A stretch of 64,000 nucleotides of DNA from Thereva unica (GCA_949987705.1 OX465283.1:158177850-158241849); one strand, 5' to 3'. Counted from the first letter of the stretch, positions 1-10,624 are shown. Translations and numbers: made by a program. The notes: generated by a model not told the origin, from the letters alone.

Positions 1-84
1 TTCTCTAAATTCAGAATAAATTTGGAAGTTTGTAAGACGTTTCTTGCCTAACTTACAGTCCGGTATCATTCTTATACAGGCTGT

Positions 85-345
85 ACTTGCTAAGTTTACA
101 AAGCGGCCGGCTGGGGATAGGTTTTGGATAGAGGAACGAAAAATCGTATGGTGTTGGGGGGAATCGTACCGGTTTTGAAATCGTTTAGCTAGTGTTTTAT
201 ATATCACCTTGTATTTTTCTAACGCTCTAAGAAATTTTCATGAATAGATATCAGTGTACGCACAATACTTCCACCTTTCTAAAATTGTGACGAATTGACA
301 TCCACCCTACCAGCTCCCAGAGTTAAGCGTTTTGGTTTTTTAACT
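85..345 (+). repeat. Dispersed repeat B, copy 1
   Basis: Positions 85-145 (AAGTTTACAAAGCGG, GGATAGGTTTTGGATAGA) recur in reverse orientation near 34598-34665 and 46330-46395. The later part, about 185-300, resembles the sequence at 54660-54760 next to a 5S-like segment. No coding potential is seen. The type of element is unknown; it may be the body of a SINE-like repeat or a small DNA transposon. Confidence 0.55.
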
Positions 346-529
346 TAAATTTCATCTTCAGCAACCTTTTTTTTTTTCAAAAATCATACGTAGTAAACTA
401 CACTTATCCAAAATAAGAAAGCTATGAATAATCTCCAGACAATTTTTTTACTACTTTACTCTTTCGCCTTCGATAATTCAAGCCAAACGTACGCCACCTT
501 GTCTCTGGGATCGTGAACTTATCTCCAAT

Positions 530-900
530 TCAATCAACAGACACATTGAGCTCGTTCTCGACTGGGGACGTCAGAATTGCCTCGAAAGCAATGCCTCTAA
601 AATGAAGTACTGTCGCATTTCAAGTAAAACTAGCAACATTTCTCGATAAGTGTCAGTGGGTAGTGTAGACTCATCCATTTACATTCTAGGCAAGACTTAA
701 AGAGAGGACCTACGCCGGGTTGACCACACATTCCAAATCGCCAAAAAGGATCTCAGTTCCTGGGATTTCTAGATACTCTGTCCTCATTATGTTCATTTAC
801 CTCTTTTAACAAATTATGGAACAAAATTTAAAAGTGCCCCAATAGCGACCATGCAGTTTATATCAATCACAGTAAAAACAGCAGTACATAACGCCCTCGG
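530..900 (+). pseudogene. Non-LTR retrotransposon RT C-terminal relic (Jockey/CR1-like)
   Basis: Conceptual translation in shifting frames gives the pattern found after the RT catalytic core of Jockey/CR1-type elements: a segment like LVLDWGRQNCLESNASKMKY followed by DLRRVDHTFQIAKK (family pattern: DLxWNDHIFxIAKxA). In-frame stops and frameshifts are present and the YxDD core is absent, so this is a dead, truncated copy. A related fragment lies on the minus strand at 16430-16640. Family-level assignment only; recognised by motif spacing, not by a database search. Confidence 0.5.
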
Positions 901-1074
901 AACAAATTTTTCATTTGTGTGAGTTAATATGGTGATTGATATGGTAATTTTCAAAAAGTCAACCGCAGAGGATTTTGGCTTGGATTTTTCCTTCTGATTC
1001 TATTCGTTCACATTTTGAGTAAAATCTTTTCGGGCAGAAATTATATGAAAATCTCAAGCAACTTCCTGTAAGAG

Positions 1075-1540
1075 CCCAGCGGGAAATGCAGTGTTCCATG
1101 CCATGTTTGAGCAATTCTTAAAAAGCTTGCAGCGCTCCCCTTTCCTTACCATTTCCATATACTTTTTAACATTATATGTCATTGCAGCGGAGCATACCTT
1201 TTTATGCTCATTCAAAAGCGTTTTGAAAAAGAACGTTCATTTACGCCTGTGGAGATCTGTATCGACCTTTTATTTTCCAAACACGAGCGTGGTTTTACCA
1301 AAGCAGTCCCCCAACTAAATTCTAACCACTTCCAAAGCTGCTTGTCCTCCGTATCGAATGAGAGCCGGTCCATTGAGTATGCTAATGAGTATACTATGGT
1401 GACGAAGATAATCGCCTTTTCTTCTAGTTCTTTGTTCTATAAAATTTATAAAAACTCCAGTAATGCTCCCTCGGAAGCATATTTAACAGCGTTCAAAATA
1501 AGCTCCCCTGAGCAGCGCTCCCAATTTTTCACACTATGAG
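1075..1540 (-). mobile_element. hAT-like MITE with embedded 5S-derived segment, copy 1
   Basis: This copy aligns along its length with 58896-59395. The low-coordinate end begins CCCAGCGGGAAAT; the high-coordinate end is degraded (TTTTTCACACTATG against TTTTTCCCACTGGG in the other copy). The termini form CAGYGG-AAA inverted repeats, as in hAT elements, and the body carries repeated GGAGCRYTCC-like motifs near both ends. No transposase is encoded, and no clear 8-bp target duplication was found. Open reading frames inside it (for example 1204-1539) are not conserved genes. Confidence 0.6.
1277..1404 (-). repeat. 5S rRNA-derived segment (copy 1, inside MITE)
   Basis: The reverse complement aligns with insect 5S rRNA from its 5' end (ACCATA) through the internal control region (TTAGTTGGGGGACTGCTTTGG) to the 3' part. 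It carries substitutions and a small insertion after the A-box-like part, so it is not a functional 5S gene. It sits at the same place as the 5S segment in the other MITE copy. Confidence 0.7.
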
Positions 1541-1775
1541 GCGAAATAAAATTTCCCCACTTTTTCTTGCATGAAAAAGTACTGGAGCAAAATTTGTGCA
1601 ACTTATTGCGACCGAGTTGAAATATCCTAGGATCCACATAGAGAATATTTTATCGTGAAAATAAACTGGATATCTAAATTGTGGTAATAAAAATGAATTC
1701 CTTTATAATACGAAAAGGATGTCACAGGAACACTGTTTCAATTTTTTTTTCGAAGCATTAAATTTTTTTAAGTCT

Positions 1776-1784
1776 TAATACCTG
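1776..1784. repeat. Target-site duplication of I-like fragment (left)
   Basis: The 9-bp sequence TAATACCTG occurs here and at 7444-7452, directly flanking the split non-LTR fragment. Confidence 0.65.
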
Positions 1785-1889
1785 GTCTTAATTACTGAGC
1801 CTTGGGAGACAAGAACTCTCAGTTATAGTGGGAGTCTTAACCGGACACTGTCTGATAGGGACGCATGCGACCCGTTTAGGTCTTGAGAC
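1785..1889 (+). pseudogene. 5'-truncated I-like non-LTR retrotransposon, left half
   Basis: This encodes the end of an RNase H-type region of an I-group non-LTR element, with the motif LTGHCLIGTHATRLG. The reading frame continues without a break into 7126-7443 once the LTR element and one copy of its 4-bp target duplication are disregarded. The insertion is 5' truncated, as is usual for target-primed reverse transcription. A diverged paralogue lies at 50040-50815. The exact clade (I, Loa or R1-like) is not certain. Confidence 0.7.
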
Positions 1890-2283
1890 TTTAGTGCTTC
1901 GTTTAATTTAGGAGATTTTGTCCTCAATTATTAATAGACGAACTTGTTTTGAACTTTGTAAGTTTATTTTATATAATTACTCTTTACACTTTATTTTAGG
2001 TCTTTATAACAATTAGATATTTATTTAAATACACTACATATGTATATTTGTTATTAACACTATATATTACATTTACTAATTAAACTTTTGGTTGTTATTA
2101 TGATGTTGCATGAATTAATTAAACTTCACTTTTAACAAACTCGATAAGTTTTTTATTTTGATTTTTCACACATTGACAGCGCGTTATTTTATTTTTTAAT
2201 TACTTAGCCTCCGTCGATTATGTTTTTAGAAACATATCTCCTTAGCTAAGTAAGGCCGGAAGTAGTAGGACGATGTCCCTACA
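1890..2283 (-). repeat. 3' LTR of the CsRn1-like element
   Basis: This 394-bp terminal repeat looks identical to 6728-7121. Read on the minus strand it starts TGTAGGGACATCG and ends GAAGCACTAAA. It contains a TATA-like TATATAAAA at plus positions 1967-1975 and AATAAA-type signals. Confidence 0.92.
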
Positions 2284-2285
2284 TA

Positions 2286-2295
2286 CTCCCCTCCC
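2286..2295 (-). other. Polypurine tract
   Basis: On the minus strand the tract reads GGGAGGGGAG and lies 2 bp before the 3' LTR. It is the expected primer for plus-strand DNA synthesis in a Ty3/Gypsy element. It follows closely after the pol stop codon at 2305-2307. Confidence 0.85.
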
Positions 2296-2304
2296 AGCGT
2301 AGCG

Positions 2305-5300
2305 TTACATGAATTGTACCGAGCGAATTGATGCTGCTTCAACGTCTCGGTCACACTCAAAAGCAGGTTTTAGTCGATCGATAGTTATCGACTTATTTGT
2401 GTCATTTATGTTGACGACGAAATGTTTACGTAATCTTTTGATTACTTTGAATGGCCCTTCGTATGGTGTTTCAAAAGGCCGTCGGACGCGATCGGTACGT
2501 ATGAAAACATACTCCGCGTTCTTTAAGGCGTTCGGCACGTACACATCATTTTGAACTGACTGTCGGGGCTGTGTCGCCGACAGACCTTTCATGTGTGTGC
2601 GAAGACGTGTTAGAAATTCTGAGTGCTCTATTGGGTTCTCATCCGTTGGGATGGAAATTGAATTGGGAAGCCTCAGATTCTGTCCATAGACAAGCTCTGC
2701 TGGTGAGCATTGTAAATCGGTTTTAATTGCCGAGCGAATACCTAATAAAACAAAGGGCAGATCCTCACTCCAATGAGTAGTGTTGTCCCTTGCCATTAAG
2801 GCCGCTTTTAGTTGTCTATGGAATCGCTCTACCATCCCATTTGCTTGTGGATGGTATGCGGTGGTACGTATCCTATGCGTACCTAGAAGTCTTGTGACTT
2901 CATTGAATAGTTTCGATTCAAATTGCGACCCTTGATCTGTTGTAATTTCAAGTGGTGCGCCAAATCTTGGGACGTACTCGGTGACAAAATGTTTGGCCAC
3001 CGTAGTAGCAGAGATGTCTCGCATTGGATATGCCTCCGGCCATCTCGTAAATCGGTCTACGATTGTTAGGATGTATGAATATCCTCGAGATGGGGGCAAT
3101 GGTCCAACAATATCCATATGGATATGTTCAAATCTATTATTTGGTGGGTTAAAAGCTTCATGTGGAGATTTGGTGTGTCTCGAAACTTTAGATTTTTGGC
3201 AACCTATGCAGGATCTAGACCAGTTGTTACAGTCTTTATTGATCGCTGGCCAAAAATATTTTTTAGTAATAGCTTGCCTTGTGGCACGTATGCCTGGATG
3301 CGACAAGCTATGTTCAGCATTGAATGCTAATTTTCTTAATGATGAAGGTATATATGGGCGTAATGTACCCGTGCTAATCTCACACCAAACTTCATGAGTT
3401 GTGAAAGGAATTGGTGTGAGTATTAGTTTTACCTTCGAGCTACTACTGGGATGCTCTTGGAGTCGTTGTAACTCTTTGTCACCTTCTTGTGCTTTCGCCA
3501 GATGTGGCAAATCGAAGGTGATTGTGTCAACGTTGTCGGCCGCTAATGAGCGAGATAAATAATCTGCGACAACGTTTTGTTTCCCAGAGACATGTCTGAT
3601 GTCGGTTGTGAACTGGGAAATTAGGCTCAGGTGTCTTGTTTGGCGGGGAGATCTTTCGGTTTTTGTGTGAAGGGCATGTATTAAAGGTTTGTGGTCAGTG
3701 TAGACCACGAAATTTCTTCCTTCAACAAAGTACCGAAAATGTTTTATTGCTGCGAAGATTGCGAGTAGTTCGCGATCAAATGCAGAATAATTTCGTTCAG
3801 CAGATGATAGCTTCTTGGAAAAGAAAGCTAATGGTTGCCATCTGTGACCGTTAAATTGTTCCAGCACAGCTCCGATAGCAAAATCGGAAGCGTCAGTTGT
3901 GACGCTATATTTAGCATCCTCTAGTGGATGTATCAGCATTACTGCTGCAGCCATTGCGGCTTTCACGTCGAGGAATGCTTGTTGGCATTCTGCGGGCCAA
4001 GGAAGTTGTTCCTTATTTTTGGTTGTTGATGAACAATTGAGGAGTTCCCTCAAGTGTTCATTGATCGGTACTAGCAGTTGTGCTAGTTTAGGAATAAATC
4101 GGTGATAAAAGTTCACCATTCCTACAAATTTTTGAATTTGTTTAACTGTTGTTGGAGTTGTGAGGTCACTAATTGCTTGGACTCGTTCGGGTGATGGAAG
4201 GATTCCATCCTTGCCGATACTATGTCCCAAAAAGTTGATCTCACTGACCCCAAAAACGCATTTTGATAATTTTATTGTTAAACCAAAATTATCAAGGCGT
4301 TTAAACAGTAATTCGAGGTGAGTGAGATGCTCATCCTCGGATTTACTAGCGATAAGTATATCGTCTAGATAGACATAAACGAAGTCTAAGTCTCTTGTGA
4401 CTTCGTTCATAAATCTTTGAAATGACTGGGCTGCATTTCTTAACCCAAATGGCATGCGAGTAAACTCAAACAGACCAAAGGGTGTTATTATGGCAGTCTT
4501 ATGCACGTCTTCTTGTGCAATGGGGATGTTATGATACGCACGTACCAAATCCACCTTCGAAAAAATCGTGCATCCGTGAAGGTTCACAGAAAAATTGTGA
4601 ATGTGCGGGATTGGATATCTATCCGGCACTGTGACTGCATTAAGGCGACGGTAGTCGCCGCATGGCCTCCAATCATTTGTATCCCGTTTAGGGACCAGAT
4701 GAAGTGGAGATGCTGCGGGAGACGACGATGATCGACAAATCCCTAGTTGAACCATATGTTCAAACTCCAATTTCGCCACCTTGAGCTTCTCAGGATGAAG
4801 TCTACGAGCGGTAACGAAAGGTAATTGCCCATTAGTAACAATGTGGTGTTGCACATTGTGTTTAACCGGTAGGTTAAAATTTGGTGGTTGTGTTAATGAA
4901 GCGTACTTCATTAACAATACTTTATATTTGCCAAGATGTTGGCATTCAAAGCTCTCGAGTATATACTCACTAGTAGTACAGACATCAGTCCGCAGACTGG
5001 TCTGCGAGTCTACTAATTCTCGATGTTTAAAATCGAGAATGAGTTCGAACTTTGTGAGAAAGTCCGCACCGAGTATAGCTTTGTTTGTGTTGGCTATTAT
5101 GAAGTTGTGGATGAACCGTCGGCGAAGACCTAGGTTCAGTTCCAGCAACTTCGTGCCAAATGTTTGGATCGTGGATCCATTTGCGGCCCGCAGAAGCAAA
5201 TTAGGGCATGTTGTTTGTACCCTAAACGTGTGCTTCGGAACTAATGATATGTCCGCGCCAGAATCGATTAAAAAATCGAGTTGGTTGTGCTGGTCGCGGA

Positions 5301-5451
5301 CAAATAATCTGCACGAGCGTCTCTGCTGAGAGACGCCCGCGGATGTGGCGACTCCCCGCCAATTTAATTTTTTGGAGGATGGGCCCCCTTCATCTTTCGG
5401 TCCTTCTTGGCTGTAGAGCCGGGACCCTTGAAGGCACACGGTGGGGTGCAT
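2305..5451 (-). CDS. pol: Pol polyprotein: protease, RT, RNase H, integrase
   Basis: This 1048-residue open frame carries all enzymes for Ty3/Gypsy replication in the order protease, RT, RNase H, integrase. Protease: LIDSGAD near residues 61-67 with LGADF near 127. RT: KVDL near 299, MPFG near 333 and the catalytic YLDD at 361-364. RNase H: TTDASD (D520), E561, D586 and D630. Integrase: zinc-binding H714, H718, C748, C751, then D780, D839 and E875, a DD35E triad with correct spacing; a GPF-type YEGPFKV segment near 997 follows. All key residues are present and there are no internal stops. It overlaps gag by 88 bp in the -1 frame, so its normal product is probably a Gag-Pol fusion and the ATG at 5451 is only the ORF boundary. 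Integrase after RNase H is the Ty3/Gypsy order and argues against Copia. Confidence 0.95.
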   Translation of the reverse strand: MHPTVCLQGSRLYSQEGPKDEGGPSSKKLNWRGVATSAGVSQQRRSCRLFVRDQHNQLDFLIDSGADISLVPKHTFRVQTTCPNLLLRAANGSTIQTFGTKLLELNLGLRRRFIHNFIIANTNKAILGADFLTKFELILDFKHRELVDSQTSLRTDVCTTSEYILESFECQHLGKYKVLLMKYASLTQPPNFNLPVKHNVQHHIVTNGQLPFVTARRLHPEKLKVAKLEFEHMVQLGICRSSSSPAASPLHLVPKRDTNDWRPCGDYRRLNAVTVPDRYPIPHIHNFSVNLHGCTIFSKVDLVRAYHNIPIAQEDVHKTAIITPFGLFEFTRMPFGLRNAAQSFQRFMNEVTRDLDFVYVYLDDILIASKSEDEHLTHLELLFKRLDNFGLTIKLSKCVFGVSEINFLGHSIGKDGILPSPERVQAISDLTTPTTVKQIQKFVGMVNFYHRFIPKLAQLLVPINEHLRELLNCSSTTKNKEQLPWPAECQQAFLDVKAAMAAAVMLIHPLEDAKYSVTTDASDFAIGAVLEQFNGHRWQPLAFFSKKLSSAERNYSAFDRELLAIFAAIKHFRYFVEGRNFVVYTDHKPLIHALHTKTERSPRQTRHLSLISQFTTDIRHVSGKQNVVADYLSRSLAADNVDTITFDLPHLAKAQEGDKELQRLQEHPSSSSKVKLILTPIPFTTHEVWCEISTGTLRPYIPSSLRKLAFNAEHSLSHPGIRATRQAITKKYFWPAINKDCNNWSRSCIGCQKSKVSRHTKSPHEAFNPPNNRFEHIHMDIVGPLPPSRGYSYILTIVDRFTRWPEAYPMRDISATTVAKHFVTEYVPRFGAPLEITTDQGSQFESKLFNEVTRLLGTHRIRTTAYHPQANGMVERFHRQLKAALMARDNTTHWSEDLPFVLLGIRSAIKTDLQCSPAELVYGQNLRLPNSISIPTDENPIEHSEFLTRLRTHMKGLSATQPRQSVQNDVYVPNALKNAEYVFIRTDRVRRPFETPYEGPFKVIKRLRKHFVVNINDTNKSITIDRLKPAFECDRDVEAASIRSVQFM

Positions 5452-6365
5452 CTTTCTGCCCCACTACCATATCGGTAGTGGTAATAGCAGAGCGTCCCCG
5501 GCAATGTCGCTGAAGACGAGGCCTTGGGCTTAGCCCCTTGTTGGTTGGTGTTACCGGTTCCCGCCAATGAAGTTTTCGACTGTCGAGCCGGTGAACGGTT
5601 CCATTGGCGTGAACCAGCAGACCCTCTCGCCGACTCCCGGCCTTGGCCTTGCCCTCTCTCCAACACAAGTGCTCGCAATTGCTGCACTTCGCGTTGGAGA
5701 GACTGCACGGCCCGCTCCAGGGACGACGAGCTTCTCACCTCAGACACCTGAGCGGGGGCTGAACGGGCAGTGATCTCCCACACTGTATCCGCCAGTTTCG
5801 ACAGTTGCCCTAGGGACTGGTCAGCGGATGCTGCAAGCACCACCTGGATGTCTCTGGGTAACCTGCGCTCCCAAAGACCCTTGATGAGCTCTTCGCCATC
5901 CCCTAGACAGTCCCCTGCCAGACTCTGCAATCCCCTCAGGAAATCTGAGGGCTTGCGGTCTCCGGGCTCATGCGCCGCCAACAGCTGCTCGAGGCGGTTC
6001 CTGGTCGATAAACCATACCGTTCCAGCAACCGCTTCTTAGCCTCAGTGTAGCTAGCCGCGCTAAGGTCCGGAAAAGCGTGCAGAAGTATTTTGGCCGCCT
6101 CTGTCGGAAGAGCGGACACAATGTGGGACAATTTTGTTTTGTCTGAAGTAATCCCGTTCAGACCAAATTGAGCCTCAGCCTGGTAAAACCAGACGGCCGG
6201 GTCGCTCTGGTGAAATTCGGGCAGGTTGAACCTTGTCGTGGAGGCTACTTCAACTTCTGCCCGTGCCCCATGTCGAGCCGGCCGCCCCTGTTCCAGGCTG
6301 GGTAATGACTCTTCCAAGTCAATGATGAAAGAGTCATCCATATTATTTTCACGTTGCATATTCAA
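5364..6365 (-). CDS. gag: Gag polyprotein with CHCC zinc motif
   Basis: This 333-residue frame encodes the capsid and nucleocapsid precursor. Residues 46-160 ([20 protein letters not shown] onward) look like the capsid region shared by CsRn1-type and related insect elements. Residues 216-236 may form a short coiled coil ([19 protein letters not shown]). The C-terminal region is rich in Ser, Gln, Arg and Gly. It contains a CHCC box, C293-x2-H296-x9-C306-x3-C310, instead of the usual CCHC knuckle; this variant is known from the CsRn1 group. The start is the first ATG after the leader. Translation ends at TAA (5364-5366), directly after a slip-prone A-AAA-AAT run that leads into pol. Confidence 0.92.
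   Translation of the reverse strand: MNMQRENNMDDSFIIDLEESLPSLEQGRPARHGARAEVEVASTTRFNLPEFHQSDPAVWFYQAEAQFGLNGITSDKTKLSHIVSALPTEAAKILLHAFPDLSAASYTEAKKRLLERYGLSTRNRLEQLLAAHEPGDRKPSDFLRGLQSLAGDCLGDGEELIKGLWERRLPRDIQVVLAASADQSLGQLSKLADTVWEITARSAPAQVSEVRSSSSLERAVQSLQREVQQLRALVLERGQGQGRESARGSAGSRQWNRSPARQSKTSLAGTGNTNQQGAKPKASSSATLPGTLCYYHYRYGSGAERCTPPCAFKGPGSTAKKDRKMKGAHPPKN
5367..5373 (-). promoter_or_regulatory. Probable -1 ribosomal frameshift site (gag to pol)
   Basis: On the minus strand the heptamer A-AAA-AAT lies in the gag frame immediately before the gag TAA stop. Slipping back one base reads AAA-AAA and continues straight into pol. The heptamer fits the X-XXY-YYZ rule for -1 frameshifting. 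A downstream stem or pseudoknot was not worked out. Confidence 0.75.
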
Positions 6366-6712
6366 AGAAGTGGCTCAATCCAATTAGACAAAGCGAAAAA
6401 AACTAAATAAAAACCCAACTGTGTATCCACACACAAAAAAATTAATAACCCAAAGGAAAATTAACCTCCAACCAAAAGTTGTACACGAAAATAGTCAATT
6501 ACACTTGGAACAGCAAGAAAATGGATTAAATTTAAATAAATTTTAAAATAAAACTATAAGTATTATTATTGTTTTTATTTATTTTTTAAACGAGACTTAT
6601 CTTATTCCTTCTTGATTTTATTTCCTTTGTAATTTTAAAGAACCCAGTCCACCGTCACCAATGCTGGATCTCTATCTGGTTGCTGCCAGTCTTCTTTCGG
6701 TCCGTGTTCTTT
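6366..6712 (-). other. Untranslated leader of the LTR element
   Basis: About 350 bp lie between the primer site and the gag start. It is A+T rich with no long open frame. In related elements this region carries RNA packaging signals; none can be identified by eye. Confidence 0.6.
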
Positions 6713-6726
6713 CGTCGGGGTCACCA
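6713..6726 (-). other. Primer-binding site, tRNA-Trp type
   Basis: On the minus strand TGGTGACCCCGACG lies one base after the 5' LTR. It matches the complement of the 3' end of eukaryotic tRNA-Trp (including CCA) over 14 bases. Use of tRNA-Trp is characteristic of the CsRn1 group. Confidence 0.85.
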
Positions 6727-6727
6727 A

Positions 6728-7121
6728 TTTAGTGCTTCGTTTAATTTAGGAGATTTTGTCCTCAATTATTAATAGACGAACTTGTTTTGAACTTTGTAAG
6801 TTTATTTTATATAATTACTCTTTACACTTTATTTTAGGTCTTTATAACAATTAGATATTTATTTAAATACACTACATATGTATATTTGTTATTAACACTA
6901 TATATTACATTTACTAATTAAACTTTTGGTTGTTATTATGATGTTGCATGAATTAATTAAACTTCACTTTTAACAAACTCGATAAGTTTTTTATTTTGAT
7001 TTTTCACACATTGACAGCGCGTTATTTTATTTTTTAATTACTTAGCCTCCGTCGATTATGTTTTTAGAAACATATCTCCTTAGCTAAGTAAGGCCGGAAG
7101 TAGTAGGACGATGTCCCTACA
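6728..7121 (-). repeat. 5' LTR of the CsRn1-like element
   Basis: This 394-bp terminal repeat is matched base for base by eye with 1890-2283. On the minus strand a TATATAAAA motif at plus positions 6805-6813 could serve as the promoter TATA box, with transcription toward lower coordinates. It abuts the AGAC duplication at 7122-7125. Confidence 0.92.
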
Positions 7122-7125
7122 AGAC

Positions 7126-7443
7126 CCACGATTTCTGCAGAAGCTGTAAGAACCTTGACGAGGCGGAAAGTGTACTACACCTCCTATGTCACTGCCCGGC
7201 CCTAAGCAGGATAAGGCTAACCACATTTGGTAAACCCTTTCTAAGCAACCTTGCGGAAATCTCGAAGTTTGGGATCCCGCAACTTAGAAGATTCATTACT
7301 CCCTCGAGATGGTTTAACGAAGAAACGACATTTTAACATCAAGTTTAAAGTGGGATCACTATGGTATCACAGTGGGCCTATCCCTTCTGGCCTAAGTGTG
7401 TGGGCTTGAACCAAGACTCAGCCATATCTAACCTAACCTAACC
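7126..7443 (+). pseudogene. I-like non-LTR retrotransposon, right half and 3' tail
   Basis: This continues the frame of 1785-1889: HDFCRSC, then HLLCHCPALSR, a Cys/His cluster found at the C-terminus of RNase H-bearing I-group elements, and ends at a TAA near 7335. A 3' untranslated region follows, ending in (CTAAC)n from about 7427. The element's own 9-bp target duplication follows at 7444-7452. The coding part is undamaged apart from the LTR element insertion, but the copy is far too truncated to function. Confidence 0.7.
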
Positions 7444-7613
7444 TAATACCTGAAATTGCGCCCCCGTCCAATGGTACCCGGTGCAAGTACACCATTTGTA
7501 ACTATGAAAGCACCGTCCCTGGGCCTTTACACATTTAGACTATTTTAAAAAAATCCTATTAAAATTTTACGTATTACAACGCGCCCAGGAGCCTCACAAT
7601 AAATCTTTAGTAT

Positions 7614-7863
7614 TGGGGCTCCAAACCAAGGTATGGAGCTATTTAGAGTGATTTTTGAGTGCCGAAAAATTTACATAGTTTTTATAAATTTTTGTGTTGT
7701 CAGGGCGGGAGCAGTTTTGGTCTGTTGCCCTAAATCCCCCCTTTCAAGTTGTGATAAGAAAAATTTCTGAGATATCTCCCCAGCCTAGAATTTTTTATTG
7801 GGGCATTCAAAAATCACTCTAAATGCCTAAAAAAATTTGGAGCTATTTTGGTTTGGTGCCCCA
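7614..7863. repeat. Imperfect foldback repeat
   Basis: The arm starting TGGGGCTCCAAACCAA at 7614, with TTTAGAGTGATTTTTGA at 7640-7660, recurs inverted at about 7800-7863 (GGGGCATTCAAAAATCACTC to GGTTTGGTGCCCCA). The arms are about 60 bp and diverged. It may be a MITE. The rest of 7453-8330 shows nothing else recognisable. Confidence 0.5.
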
Positions 7864-8330
7864 AATTCGCCCTCCCTGCCTTGAAATCAGTATTGGAAAC
7901 TCAAAAATGCCTCTGAATACCTGAAATTTTTTGTTTGGAGCAATTTTAGTCTGTAGCCGCAATTTTAATCGTATACCTAATATGTAGTTCTGAGGTAGCA
8001 TGATGTTTTACAACCGAATTTATTACTCAACATTTTTTACCGTAAAAATTCTTGGTATTTCCTGTTTGTGAGTAAATTCAATTTAAATTCAATGGTTTAA
8101 TAGTGAATTCTGAGTATCATAACCACAATTTCCTTTTGATTACTTTTTATACTAAAATAAAACTGATATGATTATGAAATTTGACTTTCTTCTGCAAAGG
8201 TGTAAAATATTGATCCTTTTCGATTCCATCAATTAGAAAAAATTGAAGAATTTTTAATCAAATGCAACTCAGAAATTCCTCAGGTAAAATAAAATCCCAT
8301 CAAGGAATTCTAAACAGTTTTCGACGACAA

Positions 8331-9985
8331 TCTGCGGTCGGCTTCACGTGAATTATTGCTCATATGAATTATAAAAGCCGAACTGCTTGATTGCTAGCCC
8401 CTCCTGAAAGGTCTAGTCCAGAGAAGCGAAGCCGACTTGGGAATTTTCAGCAACTCTTGCTCCGTGGCATTTCATTGGCACCGGGGAAATTCGCTCTCTG
8501 GCAACCCGTTTTCTCGTAAGATTGCCTCAATTCATTGGTATTGTTGGAAAAATCGAAGGCCTTGACATGCGAACAGCTCGCGATTTGGTGGAAGATATCA
8601 ACCTGTACCCGTACTGCTGCACACGTTCATTTTCCGGTAAAACGGCTCTGTGCCGAGCATCCCGTCACCAGAAAACATTGAAGACTATAGCTGCCAGTCC
8701 CCCTCCCCCGCCCTCGCTACTTGGTCCGGACGGGCGGCTCTTGCAGTGCAGCGCTGCAGTATGTATGTACCGCTGATGTAATGCTAGTCCGCGCGTTGAC
8801 TCTTGAGTGCTACGGGCTGGCCCCCAGTGCGCCGAAAAGCTGCAGAAGCTGGCGAAGTCGCAGACTGCACTTCACGACCGTGCACGTGTAACATGAGTTA
8901 GCCAACTGCCAATGCCAGCGTGTAATCAAGCTCCTAGTTCTGAATCTAGTCGCAGTAGAAGGCCATGTGGCGCTCGCCGTCGGTGCAGTGTGCAGCGCTA
9001 GATATCAGCATCTTCTTGCATAACATTATCGAAATCTGGTTGCGTCGTGGTCGGGGGGAGAGACTCTATGGGCAAGCGGAGCACATGTCGAGGGCCGTGC
9101 ACTATGCAAAAGCTCTCGCCTTGCATGTGGTATGCATCGGGCTGCGAGTTTCCCGAGAAGTAGTTGGTGCAGTTTCCTTCCCGGTCTATATATCCGAGCA
9201 CGAGGTGCGGATGCTTTGGTGTGAATGCAGATACCTGGGAGAACCTCTATGCAAAACGAAAGGAAGCCGCACTCAGCCGTGCTGAATGAAAACGAAACGA
9301 AACACAAATTTAATTCCAACATGCCAATGTGCCCCACATCCACCTAGAAATAGGATTCCACAATGCCAATGGAGCCGGGCGCTGGGTGTCGTCGTCGGGC
9401 GGCTCCGGCATTGGGCGCCTCTTCCTCCGGCTTCCGTTCCTGAATATGATCAACAGGTACATGGCGTCATGGCAGATACTGAGCATGAGATGTCAAAATT
9501 CCTGCTGCCCGCTTTTAACTGGCAACCGACGCGACGCCGGAGTACGGGGAGAATTTTCGACAATGTGAAAACTAGGATAGCATCTCTCCACCTCCTCCTC
9601 ATCCCGCTGCCCGATCCCGCTCGTTTGTACTGCCATCATGTGTTGGGCTTGCTAGACACCGAACGGGGGTGCACCTCGGGAGTGGCACTACAGGAAACAA
9701 CAAACTTGTTGATTCCTGGATTTGATGGCGCTGTGCCACGTGAAGGGCCTCTTTTATTTTATTTTCGGCGGCAAGTTCTATAGCACTTTCCACCGAGCAC
9801 AGCTCTGAATGCGGAGGAGGCAGGCTTTGATGGAAGTTGCTGGCATTTTAATCAAGTTTTTGCGATATAGATGTACACGTTAATGGCTGAATGAATGTCT
9901 GTATAACTTGCCATCGCACTGCGGCGTGCAGTGCGGGCGGAGGCCGGGGCGGATCAGTCTCCTCAAACCTCGTCATGCTAAACGA
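8331..9985. other. GC-richer, apparently unique DNA, no gene recognised
   Basis: This 1.6-kb block is less A+T rich than its surroundings and shows no transposon motif or match to other parts of the window. It holds several overlapping ORFs of 64-165 codons on both strands, the longest at 9286-9783, but none has a recognisable domain, convincing codon use or splice context. It could be conserved noncoding DNA or a promoter-proximal island. Confidence 0.4.
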
Positions 9986-10469
9986 TAGTCAGAAGAGTTC
10001 TCGTTCTCATATTTGGAATTTTAACCCAAAAACTTTTCGGAAACTTAGGAGTTTTTATTGAGTTATCAAAAATAAAAAAAATTAGTTTAAAAGGTTCGCG
10101 TAAAAAACAGGTTATTAAATTTTGAATAATTTTCTTTATTGTGCACTTTTTGCTCCTTGGCTGGTTTCGCTATTAACTTTTTGTGTCAATGCCGAACGTC
10201 GAACGCACACACAATAGAGCGGAATTCTGTTAACGGATGCCACGGATGCCTGCGGTGGGGCGATTTTTAAATTTAATATTTTTGAAACATGTTTTTAAAA
10301 TTCTCAGATTTTTGTAATGCCCGCATGCAGTTTAGAAATCGCTTATTGACTTTTGCAAACGAATAAAACAAACTTTTTATTGTTGAATTTTACTGACCCA
10401 AACGAAGTAAGAAAGAAGAAGCCCTCTTCATAACGAACGCCCTCATATAAATAGTAGTAGCACATTAGT
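9986..10469. other. A+T-rich interval, nothing recognised
   Basis: No ORF, inverted repeat or transposon motif was seen. Confidence 0.4.
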
Positions 10470-10605
10470 TTTGAACTGGGACATTTAAAAAACTAGAGGC
10501 TTCAGTACAATTTGCCATCGTGTAAGGGACAAATGTACTGCCTCGTGTAGGTCCGACTCAACTCTAGCAATAAGTACTTTCTACATATAACATGAATTTT
10601 GTTTT
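10470..10605 (+). repeat. Dispersed repeat C, copy 1
   Basis: It contains GGGACATTTAAAAAA, then CAGTACAATTTGCCATCGTG and AAATGTACTGCCTCGTGTA. The same pattern recurs at 49449-49590 (plus) and 41155-41249 (minus). CAGTACAATTT and AAATGTACTG form a short internal stem. It is probably a small non-autonomous element. Confidence 0.6.
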
Positions 10606-10624
10606 CCTCTGCACAAATCTTGAT

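Larger units (their letters stand above)
1886..7125 (-). mobile_element. Ty3/Gypsy LTR retrotransposon, CsRn1-type, apparently intact
   Basis: This is a complete LTR retrotransposon on the minus strand: 5' LTR (6728-7121), tRNA-Trp primer site, gag, pol (protease-RT-RNase H-integrase), polypurine tract and 3' LTR (1890-2283). A 4-bp target duplication AGAC lies at 1886-1889 and 7122-7125. The body is 5232 bp. The two LTRs are each 394 bp and I found no difference between them by eye, which implies a recent insertion. A primer site matching tRNA-Trp together with a Gag CHCC zinc motif are known hallmarks of the CsRn1 group of Ty3/Gypsy elements. Only 21 bp separate the pol stop codon from the 3' LTR, so there is no env-like third gene. 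Both coding regions are open, so the copy may be active. Confidence 0.92.

Noticed and set aside
2284..2304. Search for an env-like third gene downstream of pol
   Set aside because: Only 21 bp lie between the pol stop and the 3' LTR, so the element has no envelope gene and is not a retrovirus-like errantivirus.
4841..5329. 162-codon plus-strand ORF opposite pol
   Set aside because: It is antisense to an intact pol frame with full domain content.
9286..9783. 165-codon plus-strand ORF in a GC-richer block
   Set aside because: No recognisable domain, overlapping ORFs on both strands, biased Arg/Pro composition and no splice or promoter context.
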